Assembly: GCA_030141605.1 (NCBI GenBank)
Contig: JAQGDQ010000375.1
Span: forward strand, 17,501 to 79,500
DNA from: Tubiluchus corallicola
Taxonomy: Eukaryota; Priapulida; Priapulimorpha; Priapulimorphida; Tubiluchidae
Direction of reading: 5' to 3'
DNA: 62,000 nt
Below the pieces are notes generated by a model that worked only from the letters and a program-made list of their open reading frames with translations, did no database searches and was not told where the DNA came from. Each line of letters begins with the position of its first letter. Positions within the stretch are counted from its first letter, which is position 1. Of the stretch, positions 1 to 13,400 are shown piece after piece. Made by a program: the position numbers and the translations under genes.

Positions 1-437
1 CACACCAGTCTGGGGAATTGCGATTGTGATTTGTTTGCAGTGGTGGGAGATATGTGTAGTGGAAGATACTCAAAGCGAGGAACATGGTTTCTGTAGTTGT
101 AGAAATAAATATGCAGCACTCGATTTCACATCAATTGGTGACTTGTTTAAATGTATACTCAAATTTTGGCTAACTTTATTAGGAAACATTTTGATTTATA
201 CTAATTTATTAACTATTAATTTTATGAATTCGAATTACTATCGTTCTATTGTTACGTGGACCTTTAATTTATCTCTTGTAATTATTTCACGTAGAAGTTC
301 AACAAGTAGATAGTTCACATTTCATCCCTGGACATGAGTGTAATTTCATTTAATGATTCTTTTAACAAAAATGTGTTTTAGTTGTAACATGTTTGATTTA
401 ATTGTTTGTGCTATGATTTTACCGTGTGATTTTTAAT

Positions 438-438
438 G

Positions 439-528
<90 letters not shown>
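438..528. repeat. Compound (AAC)n(AAT)n microsatellite
   Basis: A perfect run of aac units from about 442 passes directly into aat units up to about 526, upstream of the first visible ZP exon. Confidence 0.95.
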
Positions 529-529
<1 letters not shown>

Positions 530-681
530 TATCGACATTTTTACAACCCTAATGATAATAATAATTCTTCAAGGCAGCAATAATTTTAAAATTACTTAAT
601 CCCGCATGAAATAATGACATATGGATAATTAAAATCACGCATGAAAGCTCCTTTAATTCAAACTTTTTTTTTAAATTTCAG

Positions 682-3600
682 GTCCACCAGAAGTAATCTG
701 CAATGAAAATGACATCCTTCTTCGGGCAGAGTTCGATGGTCCGTTTAATGGTAGGATATACCCCAAAGACTTATCAAAAGTAGACGCCTGTTCAGCTAGT
801 GGTAATGGCTCATTGGTTATGGAGTTCAGAGTTCCATTATTTGCATGTGAGACTATCCAAAGAAATCCTGTAAGCAGCTTTTCATACGACTTTAATAGGC
901 GTTAGTATCATTAATCTGTTTGTTGTGTGTTTGTTCGTGTGTTAAGAGCATAATCTTGGAAACTGTCTTTCGGATTAAAATAATTTTCCGATTCATTTTA
1001 TGGAAAACTTTCTATTAACACTAGCATAGATGGTGCTACTCTGTTTGTCATACTAAATTTTAAAGTGAATTCAATCAGAATAAACCTTTAATGTACCTGC
1101 TTACAACTAGCATACAAGGTCATGTGTTACATTCACCCAAAAATTTTTTGTAGAAACGTTCTCATTTAAAAACAATTTCAGTTAGAACGAACAGTGATAA
1201 TTTTTATTTGTTTTATTCCTTCTATCTTTTCTCTGCGTTTATGATGATCTTTGGCTGTATGTAAGACTTTCGCTTTGTCGTGTTTCTGTAGTTTTTTAAT
1301 TTTTTCATTTGTTTTTTGGCATATTTCTATTCTCGTTTTAATTACATGGCGTGTCTTTAGAAAAAAACGTTTTAACTTGTCATCACTAGCTGTATACTGG
1401 AAACCAATTTTTTTTCTTTTAATAAAATCACACGCTTTTATGGTTTTATGTTTTATTTATGAACATATATGCACGATTTGGCTAGAAGATTACTTTGTCA
1501 AAACTACATAAGTACTAGTTATACATGTATGTAAATTGTGAAATGCGCGTACATGCACAGGCAAAGTGTGAAACTCGTAAATATAGCCAGGTAAATATGT
1601 CCAACATAATTTCCTCTATAATTTTTCCAGACATTACATTTAACGCTGAAGTTTCCTTAGGAAAAGTGTGTAGTTTTTTTGGTACATTTTTCGTATGTAT
1701 TTTATAGAATGCTTAATAAATTTTAGTTAATGATGTACATTTTAGTTTTAATTATTCCTGTAAGCATTTTGTATAATGCAATTTTTATTTTAGAGAACGT
1801 GTGAAATAAGTCATGTATCTACGTACTTGCAATTTTGTGTGTTAAAATGGGTAGCTAGCCTTGCAAGTAAACATTCAGATATATGACTGTTTCATTCACA
1901 GCTGTTACCTGTTGCAGAAGTGTTATGTTTTTGTGTTACACCCAGGATGGATGCAGAAATAAACAAGTACTCTGTGTCTAAAGTGAAAGAACAATTTTAC
2001 ACTGAATTAGAAAAACGGTACTAAGATAAATTAAAGAACACTGATTGTCTAAGTGACGAATAGTACCAGCAGTCCACAGTTAATTAATGAAATGTAAATG
2101 ACTCTAATGTTATGAAGAAAAAGCAGCCTCCTCATTATTGCCTATGGCATGTACACCATACATAATGTTATGGTTGTCCAACAGAAAAGCAATCACGTAG
2201 CAACAGTACAAGAAAAAAGTGTTCCTAGAAACCGAAGTGCTTGACATACTTTGTGATACGCATACCGAATGTACAACACTGTGATTATTCTAAATTTGAT
2301 TACTATGTTATTTACTTGTTGCCATTCAGTTATAATTTTATTTTCTATAAAAGATATTTTGGAATACGAATAAGACAATTAACTCACCTGCTTTTCGGAA
2401 TTTTTGCTTTCTTTTATACATTAGCTTAACCGTTTTAGGTATTCTATACAACACCTAATTATTATACGAAAAAAACCTAGAAAAAGTTAGTTGTAACACA
2501 GATTATATAATATTCATTTTATACTTTGCCAGAGTCAGTTTTCGCATTCTGTAGCTATTATACAAAATACAAAACGTCTAAGTAAAGCGTGAAAATGCCG
2601 CAGTAAAAAGATTCATTTTTCACTTTTCTCTAAATGCATAGGAGATGCATTAAATGACTAGCAGTTTCGTAAAATGTTTAAATTTTGCACATATCCACGC
2701 ACACGCATATAATCCTAGTCTAAGAGTGTGCTGATAATTATAAAACCATGTATATGAGGGCTTAACAACCGTCTGTATGGATGCAGCACATTTTTTTTCA
2801 TATTGCCAATAATCAAATAAGTAAAACATTTTCCTAAAGTAATCGCATTGACAAAAGTATTTGTAATTGCTTTGCCGAATCTTGTGTTCACGTGTCGTCG
2901 AAGTTTCTAATTTTAATACCACTTTATTTCACCTTTTAAATTGTGTCATGTTCTATATGCTCATTTTTACATGACATAAATAAAACATAAATAAAGAAAT
3001 ACATTTTCGTTCCAGCGCAATTCATTTATGATGCAGTTCACGAATATTATACAGATTCAACGTCATCCAATGTTAGTTACTGGCAGTGATTTGGCGTACA
3101 TGGTTCACTGTAATTATGAACTCGGCGAGAAAACCGTATCCAATGACGTCACCGTGGAGTAAGTAATACGTTTGTTCAGTCTTCTGAACTAAGTTTAAAA
3201 TGACTACTATCATTAGGCTGCTATCACATCACCAATTCTGAGAGCTAGTAGTCTATAGATACAAATAATGAGAGTTTTAAATACATTTAAAATTAAACCT
3301 AACTTGCATCTTTGCAAGCAAGTCATCCTGAATGGTTTTTAGCCTTTCGGTTTTCAGAACATATTAGTTCTAACTTATCCCAATTACAGGGAAAGAGGAT
3401 GGCGGCTCGTTCAATTCATCAAGTGATGAATAACCTGGAATGAGTACCTCTTTCCTCGTTAAGAAGCTGCAGGTTCTGAGCTGTCACATGAATTCTGCAA
3501 TTTCTGTTATTGAATACACCATATACCGTACCTGCCGGATTGTTCACAGGAATCGCTTTTTCCATCACCACAGGTTCCACATACACGTGCACCACCACAG

Positions 3601-6600
3601 ACTCCACACACACGAATATCATAATAGATTCCGCATACACTTGTACTGCCACAGGTTCCACATACATGTGTATCGTCTAAGATTCTACAGTCAAGTGTAT
3701 TAACACAGATTCCCACGTACACATGTACTACCACAGAGTTTACAAATGCCAATAGGTACACAGTCACAGGTTCCACAAGTACATGCATGTATCAGCTCGG
3801 CAAAATTCATAGTGTTGAGCACCTTATATTTGGGTACTTTTAATAAAAAATGCTCTACTTGCTCTACTTTAAAATTTGATCTTGTTATTTCAGAATGGTA
3901 GCAACTACAATTTTGCCATCGTTTTCCCCTCAACTTCCTCAATGTACATTACGAATCATGTTAGGAGATGTGCCAGATGGTAGCGAAGTAGCCGCTCCTG
4001 TTTCTTTGGGCACTCCATTAACATTCGTTATTGAGATGGATCAAAGTGGTAAGAATTTCTAAGCTCATTTCCCGAAAAACGGCATGAAAAAACGGGTGGT
4101 CAAAACTGTGATCTTTTCTTGGAAACTAACAAGCTAACAGTTATTGGCTTTATTATCAGCTGTAACTTATGATGGTACTAGTTTTCGCATCGTAGTAATT
4201 TAGTACAAACTTACTTAAATATTCTGCCATCCTACTAGAATATTTCTTGTATTTTGAAATACATTTTGAAAAACTGAATTAAATTATTTATAGGAGAGAT
4301 AAAATCGTTTAAATGGAACGTATTTTGTATTTCAGACGTGTATGGCTTTACTGTAAGTTCTTGTATAGCAAGAGACGGTATGGATATGGGCGAACAAATG
4401 ATCATTGATGAAAATGGGTAAGTTGAGGCGCCGTTTTTAAAAAAGACTTTGTTTTAGTCTTGAAGGGTCGTATTCTCGTAAAAAATCTTTTTGTTTTCAG
4501 CCATCTCACTACATTTTACGTGCAATCGCGTTAGGTTCGTAAATTTTTCTCACTCGGTAAATTCTGTTTCCCTTCATGTAATCAAGTTAACTTGCCGTAT
4601 CTCAAATGTGGATTTTTTGATATTGAACGCTGATAACCCAAAATCAACAACCTATTGGTTTATGCGAAGTCAACAATTAACGTAACGATTAAATAATCGA
4701 ATGAGGAAGATACTGAAAAATTAGAAGTTGCCCCGAAACTTCAGATCCAGAACAGGGCGGATTCTTTGCAAACTGAGTCACAAACCATTCTGACTTATCA
4801 TCAGTTCAACATCAAATAAAAAGTTTTCCTTTAAATTGTTACTCAAATTTTTATTTTTTGTAGATGTGCTGTAAATGAAGACATCTTTGGAGAGCTGATG
4901 TATGATCCAGCAAACGCAAGAGTTTTCAGACCGTTTCCAGCTCATAAATTCCCAACCAGCATGCAGGTCTATTACTCGTGCAATGTAAAGTTGTGTCTTC
5001 ACGATCAATGTGAAATAGTAAGTGATATCTAACTAAGAGTTACCTAAACTATATAATACATGTTTTGTATAAATTACAGATTCAAAAATAATGTAAACTG
5101 CGTAGAAAATCCACCCAGTAACTAATTTCTTCAGGTGTAAAGTAAGACAAAGGTAAAAAGGTAGGCTGTTAATACCTACTCGACAGGGAAAAATGGAAAA
5201 AAGTCAAAAGTTAGCGATTAAGGTTAGAAAATAATACCTAAAAGTGAAATGACTAATGCTAAGGTCTAAAGGTGCTGTTAATCCTAAAGATATTGTGGGG
5301 AAAATGTCAAAAGTTGGATGTCAATGTCAGAAAAATGTACGAAGTAGGAATACATGATGCTAGAGTATTCTCTTACTCGACATGAATGTGGGAAAAAGGT
5401 CAAAAGTTAGAGGTCAAGGTCAGAAAAATGTCTGAAATATAAAGTATAACGAAGCTGCCTCGTTGTAATGTACTCTCTTACTGAACATGAATATGGCAAA
5501 GTAAGGTCAAAGGTCAAGGCCACGAGTAAGTTCAGGTTTTGGTTTGTCTACTGACGTCAGTTCATTTAGTTCTTCTGATTCAGAGTAAACTACACATTTT
5601 CTAAGTAAACTTTTATAGGGAAAAAACTGAGCTGTTTTCAACTATTGATCTGATTTACTTTTATAGCCTCAATGTGCCATTGATTTATCTGGTTCTAAGA
5701 AGAGGAGGAAACGTCAGACACTCCGCAGAGATGGTCAAGAGGATCCTCTTTTCATAGTGAGGGATGTTGTGCAAATAGCTGACTTTGACTCTAATCAAGG
5801 TTGGCAACTTTTTATGCTAGTAAAAATTCATGTTATCAATTACAGCTGAAACGCATTTATAATACAGCAAGGCCAGATTCTGACTTGTGCAAGATGTGAT
5901 AAACAGCAAAAGTCCGTCTTTTGTGTTACACCCATTTTTTATTGACAATGTACATATTTTGTACAATAGAAATATTTGGTGAATGTTCACTCAAGTGAAT
6001 TTTAAATTTTTTGAATGAACATATTTCATTTAACCAAAAGCTCTGGTATGTCACGTAGCTAACACAACAGAGTCCAAGCAAGTAAAAGTAATCATTAATG
6101 TGTTTTATTCATGTATTCAAGAAAGCAAGCGTTAAGGATGAAAATACTGATTATGTACGAAAGTTGAGAGCTGATTTGCAATGACTGGTGATTATAAAAT
6201 ATTTTAATTTTGTGATTATTAATACTTTGCTTTATATTTTGTAACAGTGAACGACGTTGGTGTTCAACCTGTTCCTATTGATCAGATACCTGTGAAACAA
6301 CACAGCTCAACATTTGATCCATATAACAATGAAATATGTGTACCTACAGTAGGATTCGCAATAGGTAAGTGCTGACGACAGTACAATACAACTTTCAGAC
6401 GAAACTACAACTGAAGTGACACGAACTAGTTTTTGGAATATAAATCATAGTAAGTGCCAATGACGTAGCTAGTATTATTAACTTTCAACAGTGAAATTCA
6501 TATGCAGAATTTTTGTTTGATAACATTATTTATAGCTGTTCCTGGATGGTACATAGGTTTTATTTACTTCATAGAGGCAGCCTATGAGGCTATTTTATTC

Positions 6601-7207
6601 AATGTAGAGTCACACTTCAACTGAACACTGTGAACACAAAGAATGTTTTAACTCCCGTTTTAAATGCAGAAACTTGACTACACTTACATAGTAGCTAAAT
6701 TGCTTCAGTACAGTAGACAAAGGTGCATTTTAACCAATGGCACGCCTGAATTACTGTTAATACCACTCAGCGAGGTCAGGCACGCATTACCGAATTCAAT
6801 AACAATTAACCAATCAAAAAGTGTTGAGCTTTATACTGTGAAGAACCGTGTAAAGTAGTGGAGGCATTGTTATACTGCAAATCTATATCTTACAATTCAA
6901 TTCGGAAATTTAATCAGAAATAACACAGCAACAACAGCCACTGAATAAATTGATAATATTCTCAATGCCTGTTGTAGCTGTTTTTTATTCCATTCAGTTT
7001 TTCCAAATACTGACATTTAAAAAAATATCCAACAATCGAATTATCTTTCTATTATTGTTTACAGGTATTGCACTTTTTGCCGGCATATTCTTGTTATCAC
7101 TAGTAATGAGTGCGTTCTTGTGCGCACGTGCACGGGGGAGGAAACCAGGTTCAGAGTATGAGAACTCCGTAATGAAATTCTTTGGAACAGCGCCGAATTA
7201 CCAGTAA
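682..7207 (+). CDS. ZP-domain transmembrane protein (3' part, 8 exons)
   Basis: Exons read as 682-869, 3016-3158, 3894-4048, 4336-4417, 4864-5017, 5667-5799, 6248-6364 and 7065-7207 (TAA); all join in phase and give 370 residues. The first exon begins with a clear acceptor (atttcag) in mid-codon, so earlier exons lie outside the window. ZP-module hallmarks are visible: VICNEND..LRAEFDGPFNG in exon 1, IIQIQRHPMLVTGSDLAY and HCNY in exon 2, then the ZP-C half with spaced cysteines (PQCTLRI, SSCIARD, YYSCNVKLCLHDQCEI). After the module comes a polybasic furin-like site (KKRRKR, about residues 251-256 of this partial chain), a linker, a membrane segment (about 317-343) and a short cytoplasmic tail ending in APNYQ. 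ZP proteins polymerise as extracellular filaments after furin release; a matrix, cuticle or egg-coat role is inference. The exon 2 acceptor could instead be at 3036/3037 (in frame, 7 residues shorter). The exon 6 donor (gttggc) is weak but fits the phase. Confidence 0.88.
3545..3790. repeat. Degenerate ~30-bp minisatellite in a ZP-gene intron
   Basis: Imperfect units built on ccacaggttccacatacac recur about every 30 bases between the second and third visible ZP exons. The repeat produces spurious open frames on both strands. Confidence 0.75.
5150..5540. repeat. Degenerate tandem repeat (ggtcaaaggtcaaggtcag type)
   Basis: Four or so diverged units contain a core like gggaaaaaggtcaaaagtt followed by gtcaaggtcagaaaaatg, spaced about 75-110 bases apart. 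It lies in a ZP-gene intron and has no coding content. Confidence 0.7.
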
Positions 7208-8310
7208 TGTGGGAAATGCAATGCTTAAACTTATTTAGTTTGTGAAAAAGCCCGTGGATGTGTTTCTTCTGTAAGAAAATATATGTTTGCTGATAATGCT
7301 TCTCAAAGTCTAAGGTGCTATAAACATTTTTATTAAATATTGAATTTCTCAAGCGAAATGAGATTGACTTACATGGCCTAATTGCATGCTAAGTGCAAAA
7401 GTTGTGAGAAAAAGCACACTCGATAAATCAGAAGAAATAAATATTTAGCGCCAAGGGTCACGGTTTTAAATAGATCTAACTGAAATTTTAATTTATGACA
7501 CCAAGATCTGTAACTGTAGGTTTTATTATTTCTGTTAAATTGGAAATATTGTTTAATGTAGTCTTAAAACTGAAATAATTTAAAGGTTATGGTCTAGTTT
7601 ATCAAGTGTAAATGAGTGTTTACTTAATTGCTGTGATTAATTTAAAAGTTTAAAATATAGCACAGGTTTCCCTTGCAGGGTAATGCAACCTGGTTTAAAA
7701 ACAGCACATTTTTAACTTATAACTTGTTACTGGAGATTCGAAAGCTTGAACGCAGTATTTTGCTTCATTATCTATTATCATTTTGGATTCCTCTTAAAAT
7801 TTAACGCACGAGCTCATCGTGTCCCAGAAAAAACACTAGTGATTTACAAAATCAGTTTTCGATCAAATTGTAGCCTAATTAAGCCTGAGATGCATAGAGA
7901 CACAGAGGAGAAAAATCTTTCTTACTTCGATATGTTCTGCGTTAAAAGCCAATTTGTTACTGGTCGTTCGCTTGGTTTTTTTGTTGAATAAACTGTGTAC
8001 ATAGATGAAATTATTATTATTGTAGTCATATAAATGATGGCCTAAACTATTAAGCAATATAAAAGTGATTGCAAAATGCTCAACTTTTTATTATTGTAAA
8101 GAGTGGCAAATTATTATTTGCAAGTTAGAAGAGTTATAAACTTTTATACAGTGCATACCTTAACACATGGTAGTTGTTTTTACTTGTGTATGCAAAAATG
8201 TATGCATGTATAAATAGTAAAGTTGTAATATATCGCATGTTGCTAACTCTCAACGCATGCGTGTATATATTGTGCTGTTAAAGAATAAAGAATATTTTAC
8301 AAGAATTATG
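7208..8310 (+). other. 3' UTR and polyadenylation signal of the ZP gene
   Basis: No coding sequence follows the TAA at 7205-7207. The best poly(A) signal is AATAAA at 8284-8289; an earlier candidate (aaataaat) lies near 7435. Short reading frames in this stretch have no recognisable content. Confidence 0.5.
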
Positions 8311-10255
8311 TTTTAAACACTTATGTTTTATTTCTGCTTTTAGCAATTTTTTGCAATCTACAACACAGTGACACGATGTACGATGTATTTAGTGACAAAC
8401 TGATACAAAACCGATAAAATTATACTATTGTGGAATTGTACCAATGTATCACGGGCTCCTAAATTAATAATACTGATAATGGTAGACCATTTTAATGTAA
8501 TATAATTGTTTAATATCGCCTATAAAAACTTGTGCTTATTTTACTAACTCATCAACTCAGTTTTAAAAAAAGAGATGTCAATTAATTTCAAAAATGTGCA
8601 TCAATTTTTCAAAGCAAGTTTTCAAGTAGTTAAAAAATACACTTTGGTTTGGTACGTATTAAAATTTCTTCCACAGAAACTGGTAATGCATAACATTTTG
8701 TACTTCGACTAGATGTAGCAACTAAGAGTAAATACAGGTAACATCAACAGCAACAATAATTGTAGTTCTTCGATCTTAGATGTGAAAAAATCCCACACCA
8801 AGATTTCGTTGTTCAAACTGAAACATTTTCACCACACATAATGGCACATTCGACCATCGTTTGCTTACAGCTTGTGAACAAAGGCATTTTAAACAATGAA
8901 ATAACTCAGAGTGGGATTTTTAGCTCAATATATTGCTTTATATTCTAAATTACATAATGTTAACTATATTCTAACATTTTATTGCTACTAATTATCTATT
9001 ATATAGACAATTAAATATACACGTATGTATGAATAGTACAAGTAGTAGTAGCTTAGTGATATACTATACCTATGTCTATGCCCATATACTTAATTACCAA
9101 CAATTCCTGAATATGTAAAATGATTAGAATTTTTTATACTTTTACCTGTAGTATAGAGCTTGTACTGTTCTGCCTGAAACAGCACTCAAAAATATAAAAA
9201 CTATGAGAACTAATGAAACTGAACATGTACAAGACATGAGTATAAATTTTAGTAGAAAAAACGTTTGCAAGTTGGTGACTAGAAGGAAAATTATACAACT
9301 TTTCAAACCGTTACAAACCATTTATGAAATATTCATCATAAAGAAATAAACAGGCAAAAATTTGTCATTGATAAAAGATATTTTAGATGATGTCTGTCTT
9401 AATTTTTGAAGCCAGTGATCGTTTAAAATGTTGTTTCCTAGTTTGCAATTTAACATTTTAGATAAGTATAGTGAATACATAAGCTCTTTTTCCTCGTTCG
9501 GTAAGACTGATTCTCTAAGCTGTAAACATGCTCAGCATGTGAATCAACTAACTAGGGTAGGGGCACATTAAGACTGTTTGTTAAACGAGTAAGAGCAAAT
9601 AAATTTAATATCCTTTTCTCTGCACTTGTTTTTTACTATTGTAATTTTTAATGCACACTTTTTACAATTTAACACTAAAGATAGAGACATGCATAGCACT
9701 TGGTCTATAACCTATAAAGAAAACATAGTGTTGAACAACTCACGCAGCACAGCAGTTTGGAAAATTGGCTTAACAGTAAGCTATGTGTGGACTCGGTCTT
9801 GGAATTAAACTTTGAAGTCAATACATGCATAGACCACTTGAACGCACAACAGACGAGTGAATTTTACAGGTAGGCAGGTATACTATTATATTTTGAGGTC
9901 ATTGGTTGCGTAAATGATTTTAACAGCAAAGGTGAATTTTGCAAAAAAATTGTATAGGGCCTTCCTTCAAATCTGTGCAAGATGGTTTATAGAGAGTGCA
10001 CAAAGAAAATTTTGTATGTACTGCAATGTAAAATGGTACTAGAATGACACAACTTTGCGAAGTATAATAGCCATCTTGCAATTAATTTTGGGTAAAATTC
10101 TTTGAGGTAAAACAAAAATTTATGCAATTGCAGCAAGCAAGTGTAATTATGTTCTTCAACTGAAGGTTCTCCTTTAGTTGCTATTAATAATGACCAGTCG
10201 TCAACCTTCAGAAGAAGCTTAGTTTATAACTATAGACTAATGAAAGCACGCAGTG
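8311..10255. other. Intergenic gap between two convergent genes
   Basis: AT-rich sequence between the 3' ends of the ZP gene (+) and the CSAD-like gene (-). No exon-like frame, RNA gene or clear repeat was seen. Confidence 0.6.
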
Positions 10256-10259
10256 TATC

Positions 10260-10265
10260 TTTATT
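10260..10265 (-). terminator. Poly(A) signal of the CSAD-like gene
   Basis: tttatt on the plus strand is AATAAA on the gene strand, about 200 bases after the stop codon at 10462. Confidence 0.55.
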
Positions 10266-10461
10266 GCTAGAACCAGCTAACTTTAAAATCACATCTTCAA
10301 GCTCCTCGGTAAAATAATTAAAAGGTACTTTGGAATGTTTCTAATTTTGAACTAAAATACAATAGGCCTACATCTATGAGCGACATGCTCAACATTTACA
10401 TGAGTTTAGGCATACTGGCCACTACCGCAGAAATCACAAGCAAACTCGAGCACCTCTTTGT

Positions 10462-13400
10462 TTAAAGGTCATCGCCAAGTCGTTTAATTTCTGATATAAC
10501 AAAGTCCATCTCCTCTGGTCCACGAAAAGGAGTGCTGGGTATGACCATTCTGAAGAAATTTGGAAAGTTTTGTGACTTTAGTGGTTGATATCCAATCATC
10601 ATCGTACCTTCAGAAATCATCCTTTCCTTAATCTTTGGTGCCACCTGCAAGAAAGAAACATTAATTTTTGGCCCACTGTATTTGATTTGGCTAGTATCTG
10701 ATTAGTAGTCTTTCAACTGACATGTAAATACTGGCATAAATACTGTTGTTGTTGGTGGTGGTAGTGGCGGTGCTGTAGTGGTTATTGTATCATACATTAA
10801 CAATGGCATTGTTGTTGTCATCATTATTATTGCTGTCATTCACCAAAATGTGTTGCCAGTGGAGGTGTTTCAAATTTTCTATTTCAGTATTGATTTCATA
10901 CATTTATAAATTGATCTGTACAATTCTGAAAAAGTTAAATAACAAAACAGTAGAATTTCCAATATTCAATATGGCCGTTGGCTTTTTTATGATGCTGGCA
11001 ACAATTAGACAAAAATGCAGAAGCATGTGAGTGAATGAAAAAATAGTTAAATGGACGAATGAGCAACATAACAATGAACAAATGAAGAAACAAATCAATG
11101 AAACAAATACTGGACAGGAAAATTAAGAAAAAAACAAGTCACTAGACAGGAATGCAGACAGACAGATAGAAAGACAGACAAACAAACATACAAACAAACA
11201 AACTAACTGAAAAATGCCTAAAATAAAAAGCAAAATGTGTTAAAAGTAAAACAAATATTACCTTCCCCAACTTTTCATTATAATCATGTGATCCGTTTTT
11301 CCCTTGTAAACTTCTTGGAATGTACCAGAAGCAGACATTAGCATATTCAAACTGTAATAAAGAAAAGAACTGAATGGTGACTACCTCAAAGCTGATATTA
11401 GATCTGCTACATATTTCTGAGCAGATTCAATCGTGTTTTTGTTTCTCACTGGCCACTGTGTTAAACTGTCAACAAGTACTATGATTCCGAGATTGCAAAA
11501 ATGCTAGATATTAGCACAGAACTCAAGACTATATATGAAGCATTCACTTAATACAAAAATCGATAACTCATACATGGTGCTAATGCTTCAAAGGCGAGTG
11601 GGTAAACCATAGATAATAACATTATGACAAGCAGAATAAAGCATTATTGTTATTACCAACGTCATAGATATGAGGTACATATTGCACTTTTTTACCAGCT
11701 AGTCGTTGGTTGGTGCAGCGTGTCACGTGTTTGTACACCGCAGACACAGTGAGTGCTCCGATTATAGTGTTTTCTCCGTGATATTACTTACAATAAATTG
11801 CAATTTTCTTTCTTTTTTTGTAAGTGGGTGTTAGAAGTTAGTAAGGTTATACTTGTATACAAAAGCTTTTTGGTTCTAGTGTATTAATAGCAGTATAATG
11901 CTGAGAGAATTTATGTAGGTGGCACCGTCTACTATGCTCTGCTGTACCATTTTCTGCTGAGTAAACTATCAGATTGAGATCAATGGCATAAATCAAAATA
12001 ATTTAACATGTTTTGCAACCTGATTCAAAAACTCTTGAGGAATCAAAAATCTTATCTATTCTCATTATGTGGAACAGAAAGAAATACTGCAGTTTAGTCA
12101 CATTGTCTACATGATGCTACGTTACTGAACTGAAACAATGAAGGTTTAATACCTCAGGCAGTACAAGTTGAAAACCATCCGTGTTTTGAATCTTTTCTGC
12201 CAGGTACCTGAAAATAAAATCAACTAGGAGGTTAAAAGCAAATTTACAGAATACAAAACATGTAAAATAATAAATGAAGAAATAATAAAACACAAACTTA
12301 TCATAAACTGTAACCAGAATCTTCAACAACAGGAAGTACATCATTAGAAACTAAGAGCAAACAAAATTATGGTGATACTATAATTTTGCGTAGTATTAAT
12401 TTCTTTTGTGAACTATACTTTTAAGAGAGCATTAGTAATTTTCAGTCTGGCAGATTTAGAGATAATTGTGAATAATGTGAATTGAATTGAATGTAAAACC
12501 TATTGAATAATGTAATAGTGCCCTATTTTCCTGCGTTACTGTCCAAGCTTGGTCTTTTATTTTAAATGCTTGCACAAGCCAAATAAAAACTGCTTTACTT
12601 AACAATTTTTTTAACTAATTAATTTAATGTATACCCATTCAAGTGTTGAGACTATTTGAACTTATAGTATTTCTTTAAGAGATGAAGCAGTTTAGTTTTG
12701 CATATGTACAGTTGCGAAATTGGTACAGGTACAGTAAACCTAGTGACGTTTAATGCATAATTTTCTCTCATTGTTTATTTTAAAAATACCTAACACAGGT
12801 ACGTGATTCCTAGATGTCGTGTAGAAGTGAATTTCTCAATCTATCTATGCAGTTGAGATTTGGTTTTTGAGCATACGGTAACATGTGGCACGCACGCCTA
12901 AAGTATGTCCACACTGCTCAGTTTGAAAGTTTCTTTGATGCGATTAATTGAGATGCTTTGATTTATATTATTGTGAAACTTCTTGAAAACCTACCAGCCC
13001 AGTGGTGAGGCGAAGAGATGGCGATCCACGAGGTGAACTATCAGCTGTCAAAATTCAGTGGAATGGAATAACAGAATGAATGGTATGGACTGATAGGAAA
13101 TGGAATGGAATGACGTAGCTCTGTTTACAATATAGAATGATCAAATATGGTTATGGAATGGAGATGTGGTGAACACCAAGATAGGAGCTGTGATGTGGTA
13201 ACCTGGTACCGACTGGTATACTTGTAGCCCCGTTTACACTTGTACAATTTTGTTTTAATTATCTGCGCACAGTTTCCATTCGTAATGTATTTGTGCTTAA
13301 AGCACAAGAAAATCCTCCACTTACATAAAGCTTAAAAATTCGTCTTGAAATACTATACACTTAATGTACTGCCTTTTTTCATACAGGGCTTGCATCGGCA

